From positions 6,442,229 to 6,506,228 of the forward strand of contig JABACO010000003.1 of the NCBI GenBank assembly GCA_013339895.1: DNA of 64,000 bases, read 5' to 3'. The stretch's first letter is position 1, and the number at the start of each line of letters is the position of its first letter. Below, piece by piece: positions 23,051-34,159 of the stretch. Under the pieces are notes generated by a model, which saw only the letters and a program-made list of their open reading frames with translations, had not been told where the DNA came from and did not search any database. Position numbers and translations under genes: made by a program. Source of the stretch: Ephydatia muelleri. Lineage: Eukaryota > Porifera > Demospongiae > Spongillida > Spongillidae.

Positions 23051-23312
23051 CACCGCTACAGTATTGGCACCAGTGCCCCCACCACCACTTCGCCTGCTGC
23101 CACCCTGGCCGCTTCCACCACCACCCGCATGGCTCCCATGGCCTGAACCAGGCTGCCGAGGTCAGAGACGAGGATGGGGACAAGCCAGGGGAACCGTACA
23201 GTACATTAAAAACTCATATACTTATAATTTCAATTTTTAAATTTTTTTAACCTCCCTTCGAAAATTAAAATGAATTTCATTTAAGAACGCGCTACTACGA
23301 CAGAGGGAAAAA

Positions 23313-23622
23313 CTAATGAAACAAGTAAATAAAAACATTCTCTAACGAGAAAGTTGTTGGTATATAGGATTGACCAATGGTGGTGTAAAAAGCACGGAAA
23401 CAAGTGTGACAGAAATTTGACTGGAAAATTGAAATAGGCCTATATTTAGCACACTAACGTTGTAACAGTACATGCCTGAGTAATGGGCTAAATATAGGCC
23501 TATTTCAATTTTCCAGTCAAATTTCTGTCACTCTTGTTTCCGTGCTTTTCACACTACCATTGGTCAATCCTATATACCAACAACTTTCTCGTTAGAGAAT
23601 GTATTTATTTACTTGTAACATT
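23313..23622. mobile_element. hairpin MITE with near-perfect 130-145 bp arms
   Basis: The left arm starting ACAAGTAAATAAA (23318) and including AACTTTCTCG complement, TATATAGGATTGACCAATGG and AGGCCTATATTTAGC is mirrored to 23617 with only a few differences, around a loop of about 40 bases. No reading frame. The near-identity of the arms suggests recent formation or conversion. Confidence 0.85.
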
Positions 23623-23809
23623 TAACTTAAGAAGCCATCGGATGAGAATAGGAGTCACAATTTAGAATCGGCAGTATGTTATGTTGTGCACGTGTGGGGT
23701 AAACAGGGAGGATTAATAGTTTATTTGTTAAGGGGTTATTATATCATACATAAATTTTTATTTACATCCTTATATTAATATATATATGCACCAGATAATA
23801 AAAGGTTTA

Positions 23810-24670
23810 TGGCGGAGGAGCTATCAACCGAAGCAGCCCGTTTGATGCTGACCGCCGCACCCCAGAGCCCTCAACGGAAGAGAGTTGAGAACTAGCACGT
23901 GGGAGTGAGCATTGGGGAAGGCATGGCACCCGTTCCGAGGAAGATGGCAGAGAAGATCTGGAGGTGGGAATAAGTGGAGTTGGGGGACCTTCTCCCAGAG
24001 AACGGGATGTTCAGGGGCGGAGGAAGGTTCGACTAACCCTCTAGGTGTGGTACGACGACGGCGGCAAATAACGGACGTGGACACGTGGGTCCAGTGCTTT
24101 GCAGTATACATTGGGGCAATGTCACACAAGTACCCGGAGGCCGTTCCCGAACTGCTCGCGTACATGATTCTCATTGTACGTAGTAGCCGGGAGTTTGCGG
24201 AACTGACCTGGGCGCGGTACGATACAGAGTACCGTCGCCACGCCGCGAACTCTGGTAACAGGCAGTGGTCCCGGATTAACCCTTCGATGTACGCGGTCCA
24301 TTTCACCGGAAAAGCCCAGGCCTCCACACCACGATGCGAACTGTGTGCCTCAGTTTTCCACTTGGCGAAAGATTGCCCGTTCTCCACAAAAACAGAAATG
24401 GAAAAAACGCTCGAAGCGGTGCTGTCGGCGTGCACCAGTCGGGCCGGCGGCAGCGTCACCCCAGTTAACCCCGGCTCTACCGATCGCGAGAGCAACGAAG
24501 TGTGCCGAAAATGGAATGATGAGCGCTGCAACTACCAGTGGTGCCGCTACCGGCACGTTTGTTTGTCAGGTGGGGGAGCGCATCCGGTGAAGCACTGCCC
24601 ATCGGATCGAAAAAGAGTAAATCCGGGGCCACCCTCGCAGGGCCAACAATCTAAGTGTATAGTACTTTGA
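23810..24670 (+). pseudogene. DIRS-type retrotransposon: gag-like ORF
   Basis: Pieces in different frames: MAEELSTEAARLML from 23810; MAPVPRKMAEKIW from 23922; then DVDTWVQCFAVYIGAMSHKY, LLAYMILIVRSS and WARYDTEYRRHAA. A Cys/His cluster follows (CRKWNDERCNYQWCRYRHVC, then HPVKHCP) and a stop near 24670. The W...F..Y..., LLAY and C-x-W/F-N-x-x-x-C-x(4)-C-x-Y-x-H-x-C order is that of DIRS gag proteins. There are two frameshifts and a TAA where WE-Y-VELGDLLPE is expected. The reverse transcriptase follows. Confidence 0.72.
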
Positions 24671-24784
24671 TTATTAATTGTGTGCTCTTGCCAGTTGTTG
24701 TGAAGGCGTTGAATGATTGCCGCTTGGTTAGCTATATGTATAATTTCAATCATGGTATATACTTAATCTGCAGTGTAATCGCTG

Positions 24785-26488
24785 TTGCAGGTCATTACCA
24801 ATATACGGCCCGCCGATCTACTAGCGCTCGACCGAGACCAGCGAACAGCACCACCCGTAGGCCAATGGGAGGTTTGGCAGCTATTAACACACCGCTACGA
24901 TGGCAAGCGTGGCAGAGGGCCCTTCGCACTCATCCAGATGAACAGTTCACAGAGTATTTGGTATCCGGTTTACGAGAAGGGTTTAGAGTTGGCTTCAGCT
25001 ACCCCCGACCATGCCGCAGTAGTGCGGACAATATGCATTCGGTACGAGAGCATGCACAGGTGGTTCGCGACTACCTATCGAACGAGTGCGCCGAAGGTCG
25101 TATTTTAGGTCCGTTGTCTCCACCATGGTCCACGTAAGCCGTTTCGGAGTGATCCCGAAAGGATCTAGTGGTAAATGGAGACTGATATTGGACCTGTCAT
25201 CTCCTGAAGGGGCGAGTGTGAATGATGGAATTGACTCAGGCCTGTGCTCTCTGGAATACGCCACGGTCGATCAGGCAGTCGAGCTGATGTTACGGCTCGG
25301 TCGAGGAGCCTTGATGGCGAAAGCGGACATCGAACAGGCTTACCGTCGAATCCCTGTTCATCCCGACGATCGCGGGCTCTTTGGCATGCGCTTCGAAGGG
25401 GCGACGTATATGGACAACCGTTCTTCCATTTGGTCTGCGATCGGCTCCGAAGGTGTTCAATGCTGTGGCCGATGCTCTAGAATGGGTGTGTCGGAGGCAA
25501 GGGGTAAGTAATATCCTCCACTACCTTGATGATTTCTTCACCATCGGTTCTCCACATACGGTGGAGTGCATTAGCAACCTGGCGGCACTGCGCACAACTT
25601 TCGACGATCTGGGTGTTCCCCTTGCAGAGCATAAAACAGTTGGTCCAGCCACGTCGATCGTTTTCCTTGGTATCAACCTGGACTCGTGTAGCTTACAACT
25701 GAGCTTACCAGAGGAGAAACTCAGGGACCTGAAGGCTCTCATTCAGTCGTGGGTGGGAAGAAAGGTGACGACCGCAAAAGATCTGAAGTCTCTCGTGGGG
25801 AAGCTCGAGAATGCGTGCAAGGTCGTCCGGCCAGGGAGGTCGTTCCTGCGCAGGATGATCGACCTGCTCCGGGGTGTCAAGTCTAACCGGAGACTGGTAC
25901 GTTTAAATTCGTCCTTTCGCTCGGACCTGGCGTGGTGGCACCACTTCCTATCAGGCTGGAATGGCGTGTCAGCGGCGGCCGGAAAATACTCGAGTCGGCC
26001 CAGCCAGACGTGGTGGTGCACTGCGACGTGGGGTCCATTGGTTGTGCGGCCTGGTGGTCTGAGGGATGGCTGCACTACGAGTGGCCCCCAGATGTCGCGG
26101 CCGCATCGATAATGCCCAAGGAGACGCTTCCAATGGTGTTTGCCTGTGCAGTATGGGGCCAGTTGTGGAGGAACAAACGGATCCGGGTCTACTGCGATAA
26201 CGAAGCGGCCGTAGCGAACTTGAACTCCAGTCGGTCTAAAGAGCCATGGTCCATGCACATGATCCGTTGCCTAGTTTTTATCAAGGCAATCTATGGTTTG
26301 GAGCTAGAAGTTCTCCACCTGCCGGAAAGATGAACACCTTAGCCGATGCTCTGTCCCGTAACGAATTTGCTTACTTTTATTCACAGGTACCCGGAGCCCG
26401 CCGCTATCAGGTCCCAGCACAGGTTTTGAATCTGTTGGTCTTGGAGCGCCCGGATCGCCTGGACGCGAATTATTCTCAGCGGGCCTAG
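24785..26488 (+). pseudogene. DIRS-type reverse transcriptase and RNase H
   Basis: Conserved parts in order: TPLRWQAWQRALRTHPDEQF and GLREGFRVGF (24880-25000); frameshift; SRFGVIPKGSSGKWRLILDL, SVNDGI and KADIEQAYRRIPVHPDD (25138-25370); frameshift; FGLRSAPKVFNA and the catalytic HYLDDFF (about 25519-25536), then FLGINLDS. After another shift comes an RNase H with HCDVGSIGCAAWW, PKETLPMV and YCDNEAAV (Asp-Glu-Asp), then LADALSRN. At least four frameshifts mean this copy cannot make the polyprotein. The order gag, RT, RNase H, tyrosine recombinase (26490-30772), without an integrase, identifies DIRS. Confidence 0.9.
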
Positions 26489-26489
26489 C

Positions 26490-26631
26490 GGCATCAACAA
26501 GGAACTCCTACCGATCCGGGAGCAAGCGTTATGTTGAAAATTCTGTTCGTCTAAGGGTTTAAATTCTTTTCCCGTGGCAGAACGAACGCTATCGTTATTT
26601 TTGGCTTATCTATATACCGAGGGGCTTTCGG
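26490..26631 (+). pseudogene. DIRS tyrosine recombinase, N-terminal part, cut by PL-1
   Basis: The frame VAERTLSLFLAYLYTEGLS (26574-26630) is the start of the SAM-like domain of a DIRS recombinase (consensus E.TL..FLA.L...GLS). It stops at 26631, where PL-1 begins. The other half resumes at 29993. Confidence 0.8.
26625..26631. repeat. left 7-bp target duplication of PL-1
   Basis: CTTTCGG precedes PL-1 and is repeated at 29986-29992. Removing the element and one 7-bp copy restores the recombinase frame, whereas removing 8 bp would shift it. Confidence 0.88.
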
Positions 26632-27211
26632 CAGAGATAATATATAGAGGGATTGGAAACGAGTCACGTGCGCCATACATAGAATAGGCATATCACGCGA
26701 ACCATCCGACCTCGTGTTATTCGCACCTTGACGCGTTTGGAGAAAAGGAGGCAAAAAGTACGAAAACCACTTTTTTCGTTCGTGAAGGTATATATTTTTT
26801 TATAAAATGTATTTCTTGTGTGTATGGACTACGTACTGTATTATTTTAAGGATCGAGGTGTTCAGATCAGACAAGTTATAAAGGTTTTTGTAAAAGCAAC
26901 TAATCATTTCGTAGGGCGGTTTTTTGGCCGACAGTATCAGCTTAACTACTGCGTTTTCTGTAACCAAACGTGGTGTATCTAATGGAATAAGTGTAAAAAG
27001 TGGCGTAAAGCTTTTTTATACGTTTGGGATTTCTATAATCGCTGCAGTGCATTATTGGATACGCTAACTTTGGCCTACAGTTTCTTCGGTCTTTTTGTGG
27101 CTACGAGAGTGTAAGCTGATTTGTCTCGTTGCTCGAAGCTTGGAAAGTGGCGTGGCCATAAGTGTTTTCACGATAAGCGTACACTTCGTAACATTTTCTT
27201 TTTCAAAGGTC

Positions 27212-29690
27212 ATGGGTAAATTTCGGTTGGCGCGTCATCGAAAGCATGAGAGGCGCCTACAACGTCAGCTTAGACGCCCGTGCTCTACTAGTGCGTATTC
27301 CTCGCCAGAACATTGTTGTTACTGCGTCTCCAGGGCTTATTGTTGCTGTGCTACCCGAATCTCTGGATGTAGACCTGTTGGTATGTTAAGTACAGTTTTT
27401 TTTTTTACGTGTTTATACATGTCTCCTATACTTAGGATCCACAGCCCTTGGTTTGCACAGTTTCGTTACCCTTATCAGGAATATCTGATAGTGTGGTTGA
27501 TTCTGTTGATCGTCTGGAGTATCTACTTCGTATATTGAATCCGTTTCCTTCTTGGAGTACTTTATTTTCTCCACTGGAAGAATGAATTATTTGAATGTAA
27601 ATATTTCATGGTAAACTGGAAGCTTTCAGTATATAGTCGTACTGGATTCAACAAGACAGAGAAGAATAAGATGCTACTGAGTCATGAAACCCATACTGGA
27701 TTAGAGATGACATATGAGTAACAAGTGTTAATGTTGCCATTATGTTACATTCAATCATCTAACTGAATGTACAGGTCTTGCTTTTCTGGAATTGGTACCA
27801 TCATTATTCTCTCTGCCTGACGTGAGCTGTTTTTTTTAAGTCAGCGGTTATGTCATAATCCGTTGGAGCGTTTTTTGGGCTACAGAGGCAGCGTGGAGTT
27901 GAACACGACAACCCAAATGTCTCTCAGTTTGCAAAGAACACTCAAGCTCTACGAGTGTGTCAACTCTTTGTGTAAGAGCTCTGACAAAGGGAATTGTCGT
28001 CGTGGATCTGTGAAGGAGCACAACACAACAGATCAAGCCAGACCTTTGCCAAAGCGAAGACGAACTACATCTGGCAAAAAGGTATATTAATGTCACATGA
28101 ATAGGTTTATTACCAATCGTTTGACATTTGCTTTTTGATTTGCAGCTTCTGCCCTATCTGCTATTTCTGCCCCATCTGCCACTGCTACTTCATCTGCCAC
28201 TGCTACTTCATCTGCCACTGCTACTTCATCTGCCACTGCTACTTCATCTGCCACTGCTACTTCATCTGCCACTGCTACTTCATCTGCCACTGCTACTTCA
28301 TCTGCCACTGCTACTCCATCTGCCACTGCTACTTCATCTGCCACTGCTACTTCATCTGCCACTGCTACTCCATCTGCCACTGCTACTCCATCTGCCACTG
28401 CTACTTCATCTGCCACTGCTACTTCATCTGCCACTGCTACTTCATCTGCCACTGCTACTCCATCTGCCACTGCTACTTCATCTGCCACTGCTACTTCATC
28501 TGCCACTTACTTCATCTGCCACTGCTACTCCATCTGCCACTGCTACTCCATCTGCCACTGCTACTCCATCTGCCACTGCTACTTCCATCTGCCACTGCTA
28601 CTCCATCTGCCACTGCTACTCCATCTGCCACTGCTACTTCATCTGCCACTGCTACTCCATCTGCCACTGCTACTTCATCTGCCACTGCTACTCCATCTGC
28701 CACTGCACACAGCACAAGTATGTTGCATGTGATTATCATCAATTATTAATGGATTTTGTATTTTCTCCTAAACAGCTACCTGTGATCTGCTTGCTTTGTA
28801 CAGAGCCACTAAAGCCCTTGCAAAGGACGAAGCTGTGGCAGGGAACACAACTAACAGTGTTGCAATTCGTTCAATGGCTCTTGAGTTGTGCTGCTGGATC
28901 GAAGAACATCCTACCGAAGCAACATCGCAGGATAATACGCTAACTTCAATGTTAGGTCAGTGCTTACCGAGACTAAATTTAAAGTCATTGAAAGGGATAA
29001 AAGCTGCACGTCACAACATGTGGTCACGTTATCACACTCTTCGGACTTCACAAGAATATATATAATAGATCAATGGGAAACATTTCTTCATAGCACTAAC
29101 ATCATCCGCAATGTATCAGCAATGGTCTATCAATATGTAGGCCATTACATCTTCGTCCAGTCACATTCTAGCATTTCGTCATCAGCAGCTGGTGATGAGG
29201 AACCTCGTGATGATGCCCTTACCTACGAGGAGATGAATGCCCTAATGTACTCAGCAGGCTATGTTATTCATGCACTTCAAAAGAAATCGAGAAGGGAGAA
29301 ATCACCTAGTCGCTTAACTATAGATATGCTGCTCTGTCTTGAAGACATGAAAAGTTTGGATGATGATGGCCACAGTTATTCAACACATTGGTGGATAGAA
29401 CTGGTCAACCGTGGTGGCCTAACACGTGTCAGCAGCCTAACGTACGAGATTTTTCTTGCCATGGAATTGGAATTACGTACTCACCTTCAACCACCCAGCA
29501 ATGAAAACTTTACTCAGCAGGCTACTTGTTCAATAAAAAGCAGTGAAGATTTTTTGTTCTTTTGGTCGATGATAAGTGCAGGGTGGGATGAGGTTTCTGC
29601 TACTAATGTGTTGGACAGAGTCATAAGTTTATGGATCACTATACGTGGGTTTTCACATGCAAGTATATGGATAGAATAATATAAATCAGA
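27212..29690 (+). pseudogene. PL-1 transposase, internally deleted and frameshifted
   Basis: It begins MGKFRLARHRKHERRLQRQL at 27212, matching the basic start of the PL-2 protein. The RNase-H-like core is missing between about 27400 and 27845. The frame resumes at RLCHNPLERF and, through two frameshifts, reaches GNCRRGSVKEH and LPKRRRTTSGKK (28088). A repeat-encoded linker follows, then a 76-bp intron before TCDLLALYRATKALAKDEAV (from 28782), then HNMWSRYHTLRTSQEY, YQYVGHYIF, ALMYSAGYV, FLAMELELRTHLQ, FFWSMIS and ISLWITIRGFSHASIW. The last part is a C-terminal module shared with PL-2, PL-3 and the fragment at 62401. The element could only move with a transposase supplied from elsewhere. Confidence 0.85.
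28150..28708. repeat. 18-bp coding minisatellite inside the PL-1 transposase
   Basis: About 30 copies of GCCACTGCTACTTCATCT (or CTCCATCT) encode a six-residue repeat SATATS/SATATP in the frame that links the transposase core to the C-terminal module. One unit is shortened and one carries an extra base, so the frame changes inside the array. Very long frames on either strand here are only this repeat. Confidence 0.93.
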
Positions 29691-29985
29691 ACAAAAGAAG
29701 ACCACCCAGAAGTCAAAAGGCCTAAGGAAACAATTGTAGAATTGCCTGAACTTTCTTCATTTTTCTATGTGTGTATTATACAACGTGTGATTTGATGTCT
29801 TCATTGCTGTTGGATAGTAAGTATAATAATCATTATGAGTATTTAAAAATATATATAATTATATGGCTATGTTTAAATTGTTCTTGCTTGCATCCAAGTT
29901 GGACTTGTAAGGATTCAGGTGCGGATGGCAGCTGTTACCTAGCGTTAATTGGGCTCGTTTCCAATCCCTCTATATATTATCTCTG

Positions 29986-30772
29986 CTTTCGGGGAATACG
30001 GCAAAAACGTAATTGGCGGGGATAAGGCACACCCAGATCGCAATGGGCCTGGCAGACCCCAGAGTCTCTGAGATGCAGCAGTTGGAATACACCGTCAAAG
30101 GTTTTCGGAAATTGTCTGGGGGTAAGGCGCGCCCGCGCCTTCCAATAACCCCAGTAATCCTAGAGAAGCTAAGAAAGTACTGGGCGTCCTCCAGCATACT
30201 CGAGCGGCATGACACCACCATGTTATGGGCGGCGTCATGTATGTGCTTCTTTGGCTTCCTTCGTACGGGGGAGGTGGTCGTACCCTCCGACACTGGGTAC
30301 GACCCGGCGGTCCATCTCAGCTACGGAGATGCGAAGTCCAAAAACCAAGCTACGTCGAAGTGACCGTCAAAGCATCAAAAACGGACCCGTTTCGCAAAGG
30401 GGTTAAGGTGTATCTAGGAACGACTGGAGTAGCGCTCTGCCCAGTGGCAGCAATCTTGAGCTACATGGTCAGCAGGGGGTCTCGCCCGGGGCCATTCTTC
30501 GCGTTCAGCGACCATCGCCCATTAACCAGGGATCGCCTGGTAAAAGAGTGCGACAAGCCATGCAAGTCTCCGGCATAGACGACAAGCTGTACTCAGGTCA
30601 CAGCTTTAGGATTGGCGCAGCAACTACGGCAGCATCATGCGGCCTGCAAGATTCCCTAATCAAGACTCTGGGTCGTTGGGAAAGTGCCGCCTACACGATT
30701 TATATCCGGACTCCCAGAACCGAACTTTGTGGCGTTGCAGCTAAGCTGGTAGCTGCGGCTAGGCAGTGCTAA
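29986..30772 (+). pseudogene. DIRS tyrosine recombinase, C-terminal part
   Basis: Starting with the right 7-bp duplication, the frame continues NTAKT-stop-LAGIRHTQIAMGL (TAA where Tyr is expected), then LPITPVILEKL, LWAASCMCFFGFLRTGEV with the first catalytic Arg (30240-30275), a frameshift, KASKTDPFRKG and CPVAAILSYM, another shift, SGHSFRIGAATTAAS with the His and second Arg (30592-30640), LGRWES, and the Tyr-bearing YIRTP (about 30690-30712). All four R-H-R-Y positions are present, but the copy has several breaks besides PL-1. This enzyme class integrates circular DNA copies of DIRS elements without target duplication. Confidence 0.88.
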
Positions 30773-31080
30773 TTGAGGTTAATTAGGGACCGACCAAGCA
30801 TAATTTTCATGGAGCGAGTATAATTTATTTATTGTTCAACGTGTTAATTGAGGTCCCTTGAATCGTTAGGGTAGACCATCATGCTTGGGGGAAGTGGTCA
30901 TATAATGACCACTCTTTGGGGGGATGGGGACTGCCGCGTCCCCTCCAACCGCCCCAAGCTCGATAAGGGTGTAATATGGTGCCCCACCCAATATAGATTA
31001 CCGCAAACCTTGTACTGGTACCCACATGTACCTGACGACCCGATTCCACGCCTGACTACTCATTAAATACGTATCACGAG
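30773..31080. other. 3' region of the DIRS element
   Basis: It contains two copies of TTAATTGAGGT (near 30772 and 30844) and a near-perfect palindrome, AGTGGTCATATAATGACCACT without its middle base (about 30893-30913). DIRS elements end in special repeats. I could not match this region to the left end near 23.7 kb, so the boundaries stay open. Confidence 0.4.
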
Positions 31081-31261
31081 CACGGCCAGAGCTAGCTACA
31101 CTAAACATTCGTATAATTGGAGCGCCCGTGAATCAAAATCCGCCTAAATCTAGATTTTAGATTGATCTCCTAAAAAATAGCACAAAAAGTCCAAATAGCA
31201 CCATAAAAGCTACTTAAGAGCTACCTAAATTCTACAAAGTTGAAACCAATCCTTACATACT

Positions 31262-31857
31262 CATACCACTCACTCCCCCACCTACTCACTCATTCACTCA
31301 CTCACTCACTCACTCACTCACTCACTCACTCACTCACTCACTCACTCACCACGTCACTCCTCACTCACTCACACTCACTCACTCACTCACTCACTCACTC
31401 ACTACCTCACTCACTCACTCACTCACTCACTCACTCACTCACTCACTCACTCACTCACTCACTCACTCACTCACTCACTCACTCCACTCACTCACTCACT
31501 CACTCACTCACTCACTCACTCACTCACTCACTCCACTCACTCACTCACTCACTCTCACTCACTCACTCACTCACTCCTCCCTCACTCACTGCCCCACTCA
31601 CTCACTCACCATCCCTCACTCACTCACTCACTCACTCACTCACTCACTCACTCCTCACTCACTCACTCACTCACTCACTCACCATCACTCCCTCACTCAC
31701 CACTCACTCACTCACTCACTCACCTCACTCACTCACTCACTCACTCACTCACTCCCTCCCTCACTCACTTCACTCACTCACCTCGCTCACTCCACTATCC
31801 CTCACTCACTCACTCACTCACCTCCCTCACCACTCCCTCACTCACTCACTCCTCACT
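31262..31857. repeat. (ACTC)n tetranucleotide satellite running into an assembly gap
   Basis: About 600 bases of CACT/ACTC repeats with scattered single-base slips. The Thr-His-Ser-Leu frame through it is an artefact. The array is cut by the N gap, so its true length is unknown. Confidence 0.97.
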
Positions 31858-32857
31858 NNNNNNNNNNNNNNNNNNNNNNNNNNNNNNNNNNNNNNNNNNN
31901 NNNNNNNNNNNNNNNNNNNNNNNNNNNNNNNNNNNNNNNNNNNNNNNNNNNNNNNNNNNNNNNNNNNNNNNNNNNNNNNNNNNNNNNNNNNNNNNNNNNN
32001 NNNNNNNNNNNNNNNNNNNNNNNNNNNNNNNNNNNNNNNNNNNNNNNNNNNNNNNNNNNNNNNNNNNNNNNNNNNNNNNNNNNNNNNNNNNNNNNNNNNN
32101 NNNNNNNNNNNNNNNNNNNNNNNNNNNNNNNNNNNNNNNNNNNNNNNNNNNNNNNNNNNNNNNNNNNNNNNNNNNNNNNNNNNNNNNNNNNNNNNNNNNN
32201 NNNNNNNNNNNNNNNNNNNNNNNNNNNNNNNNNNNNNNNNNNNNNNNNNNNNNNNNNNNNNNNNNNNNNNNNNNNNNNNNNNNNNNNNNNNNNNNNNNNN
32301 NNNNNNNNNNNNNNNNNNNNNNNNNNNNNNNNNNNNNNNNNNNNNNNNNNNNNNNNNNNNNNNNNNNNNNNNNNNNNNNNNNNNNNNNNNNNNNNNNNNN
32401 NNNNNNNNNNNNNNNNNNNNNNNNNNNNNNNNNNNNNNNNNNNNNNNNNNNNNNNNNNNNNNNNNNNNNNNNNNNNNNNNNNNNNNNNNNNNNNNNNNNN
32501 NNNNNNNNNNNNNNNNNNNNNNNNNNNNNNNNNNNNNNNNNNNNNNNNNNNNNNNNNNNNNNNNNNNNNNNNNNNNNNNNNNNNNNNNNNNNNNNNNNNN
32601 NNNNNNNNNNNNNNNNNNNNNNNNNNNNNNNNNNNNNNNNNNNNNNNNNNNNNNNNNNNNNNNNNNNNNNNNNNNNNNNNNNNNNNNNNNNNNNNNNNNN
32701 NNNNNNNNNNNNNNNNNNNNNNNNNNNNNNNNNNNNNNNNNNNNNNNNNNNNNNNNNNNNNNNNNNNNNNNNNNNNNNNNNNNNNNNNNNNNNNNNNNNN
32801 NNNNNNNNNNNNNNNNNNNNNNNNNNNNNNNNNNNNNNNNNNNNNNNNNNNNNNNNN
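31858..32857. other. assembly gap, exactly 1000 N
   Basis: The round length suggests a placeholder of unknown true size, placed between the tetranucleotide satellite and the middle of receptor copy 4. Confidence 0.97.
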
Positions 32858-33381
32858 CTGGGGTCATGCAGCCAGCACAAATCACCTTGATTTCCATATT
32901 GCACACTGATGAAAGGCCAAGGTAAAAAGACTATTGGTACCAAGAAGGACGCAATGACATAAATCTTTTGAATGATCTTGTATCTTTTTAATTTCACTTC
33001 ATTTATGACACGTAGACACTTGGGCTTTGTCATTAAGATGAGTAGGTGTGTTCCCAAGCAGACCATAATGACTAGTAGACTGATCAGAGTATACTGTTTG
33101 ATTACTCCTAACACAGTGCAGCCAACAAAGTCATCGAAGAGTGCAAACCATTGAAAGCTTTCAGAGAACTCAAATATACAGCTTATGGCCAAACCAACGT
33201 TAAATATTTCCTCCATTGGGTCAGTCTGATGTCTGTCGTTGTGACGGCAGTAGTAACATCGATTGAGAACCAATGCTATCAATCCAATGACAAAGGAGAG
33301 AAATGATAGACTGGCATACATAATAGTGACCATGCTCATTTGTGTTTTGAACGTTGCACATTCGCTTCCATTGTCAGCCAT
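32858..33381 (-). CDS. receptor copy 4: 7TM receptor, 3' half lost in the assembly gap
   Basis: From ATG at 33381 the protein reads MADNGSECATFKTQMSMV and continues through helices 1-4 (LSFLSFVIGLIALVLNRCYY, then EEIFNVGLAI, CTVLGVIKQYTLISLLVIM, IYVIASFLVPIVFLPWPF) to the second outer loop QYGNQGDLCWLHDP, where the N gap begins. No frameshift is seen in the 174 residues present, so it may be functional. It is closest to copies 2, 3 and 5. The rest of the gene, if present, is in the gap. Confidence 0.82.
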
Positions 33382-33535
33382 TCCTATAGGAAAATGACAT
33401 TATTTGCACACACACATAAACATGTTAGAAATGTTGGCAAAAGCACTTCTTATCAAAGACTGGACCCCTAAGTACTCTTATGTACTTCAGCATAACGTGC
33501 TGTGCTTTGCTACATTAATATTACAGTTCTTAATG

Positions 33536-33772
33536 TTAAATCGCCGTCTACACATAGACGCATATTATCTACGCGTAGACGATTTATGGAGTAAAGTTAA
33601 ACATTGCTACCTACCCACGTGTTGCTTGACCCGTTTAGATGGCTCAGTAAGAAAATCAATATTTTTGGAGGATAATTAATACCCGAAAATTGCTCTGAAG
33701 TAGCGTCTACGGGTAGATGATTTTGAATGATACATGTACGTCTACGTGTAGATGTTCCGTCGATTTAACTTT
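33536..33772. mobile_element. TTAA-flanked short element with CGTCTACGCGTAGACG palindromes
   Basis: Ends read TTAAATCGCCGTCTACAC and, inverted, TTAAATCGACGGAACATC. Both ends carry subterminal near-palindromes of the CGTCTAC/GTAGACG type. The second copy is at 54056-54275. TTAA at both ends would suit piggyBac- or Kolobok-type mobilisation, but no transposase is linked to it. Confidence 0.55.
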
Positions 33773-34159
33773 AATTAATTGTGATGACAGGTTGATATAC
33801 ACAGGTGATGATGAAGTTTTAATGGTATTTACTACCCATTTTTATGTCTCTCTCATACTAAATTGTACATGATTGCACATATTGTAGTATTTATCTTCCC
33901 TGCCTGTTTCCCATTTGAGTTCAACGTAAATCCTGTACTGAAATCATTTTGAACATTTTCTTCTTGCAGTAATATTGAAGTATAAGCAGATATACACGGT
34001 TAAAAAATGTATCTATAAGCAGATTACAGCGGCAAATATAGAGTCCCCCCCCCCCCCCCCCCCCCCCCCCAATATGTCTCATTAATTATTCGTAATGCAG
34101 AGGTACCGTATAACTATGCCATTCTATGCCACTTATGCAATTTCAGTCCATGATGATTG

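Larger units (their letters stand above)
26632..29985. mobile_element. PL-1: P-like (THAP9-type) DNA transposon, 3354 bp
   Basis: Bounded by a perfect 32-bp terminal inverted repeat starting CAGAGATAATATATAGAGGG (26632-26663 and 29954-29985) and flanked by the duplication CTTTCGG. It carries a decayed, internally deleted P-type transposase gene on the plus strand. Its ends and subterminal DNA (GGATTCAGGTGCGGATGGCA at the right) match PL-2 closely, so both belong to one family. It sits inside the DIRS recombinase gene. Confidence 0.93.

Noticed and set aside
22671..23250. Long open frames on both strands (Pro/Ala-rich and Gly/Ser-rich)
   Set aside because: They are produced by a 27-bp tandem repeat whose length is a multiple of three. 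No non-repetitive conserved domain is attached.
28093..28943. Very long frames (Ala-Asp-Glu-Val type on minus, Leu/His and Cys/His types on plus)
   Set aside because: They are shadow readings of the 18-bp minisatellite. The frame that continues the transposase is the SATATS one.
23960..30040. TAA read as Tyr (stop-codon reassignment), because two expected Tyr codons in the DIRS genes are TAA
   Set aside because: The element also has many frameshifts, and TAA ends intact genes elsewhere in the window. Ordinary decay explains both.
31240..32925. 561-residue plus-strand frame of Thr-His-Ser-Leu repeats
   Set aside because: It is ACTC satellite read through 1000 N. The N run cannot be counted as coding.
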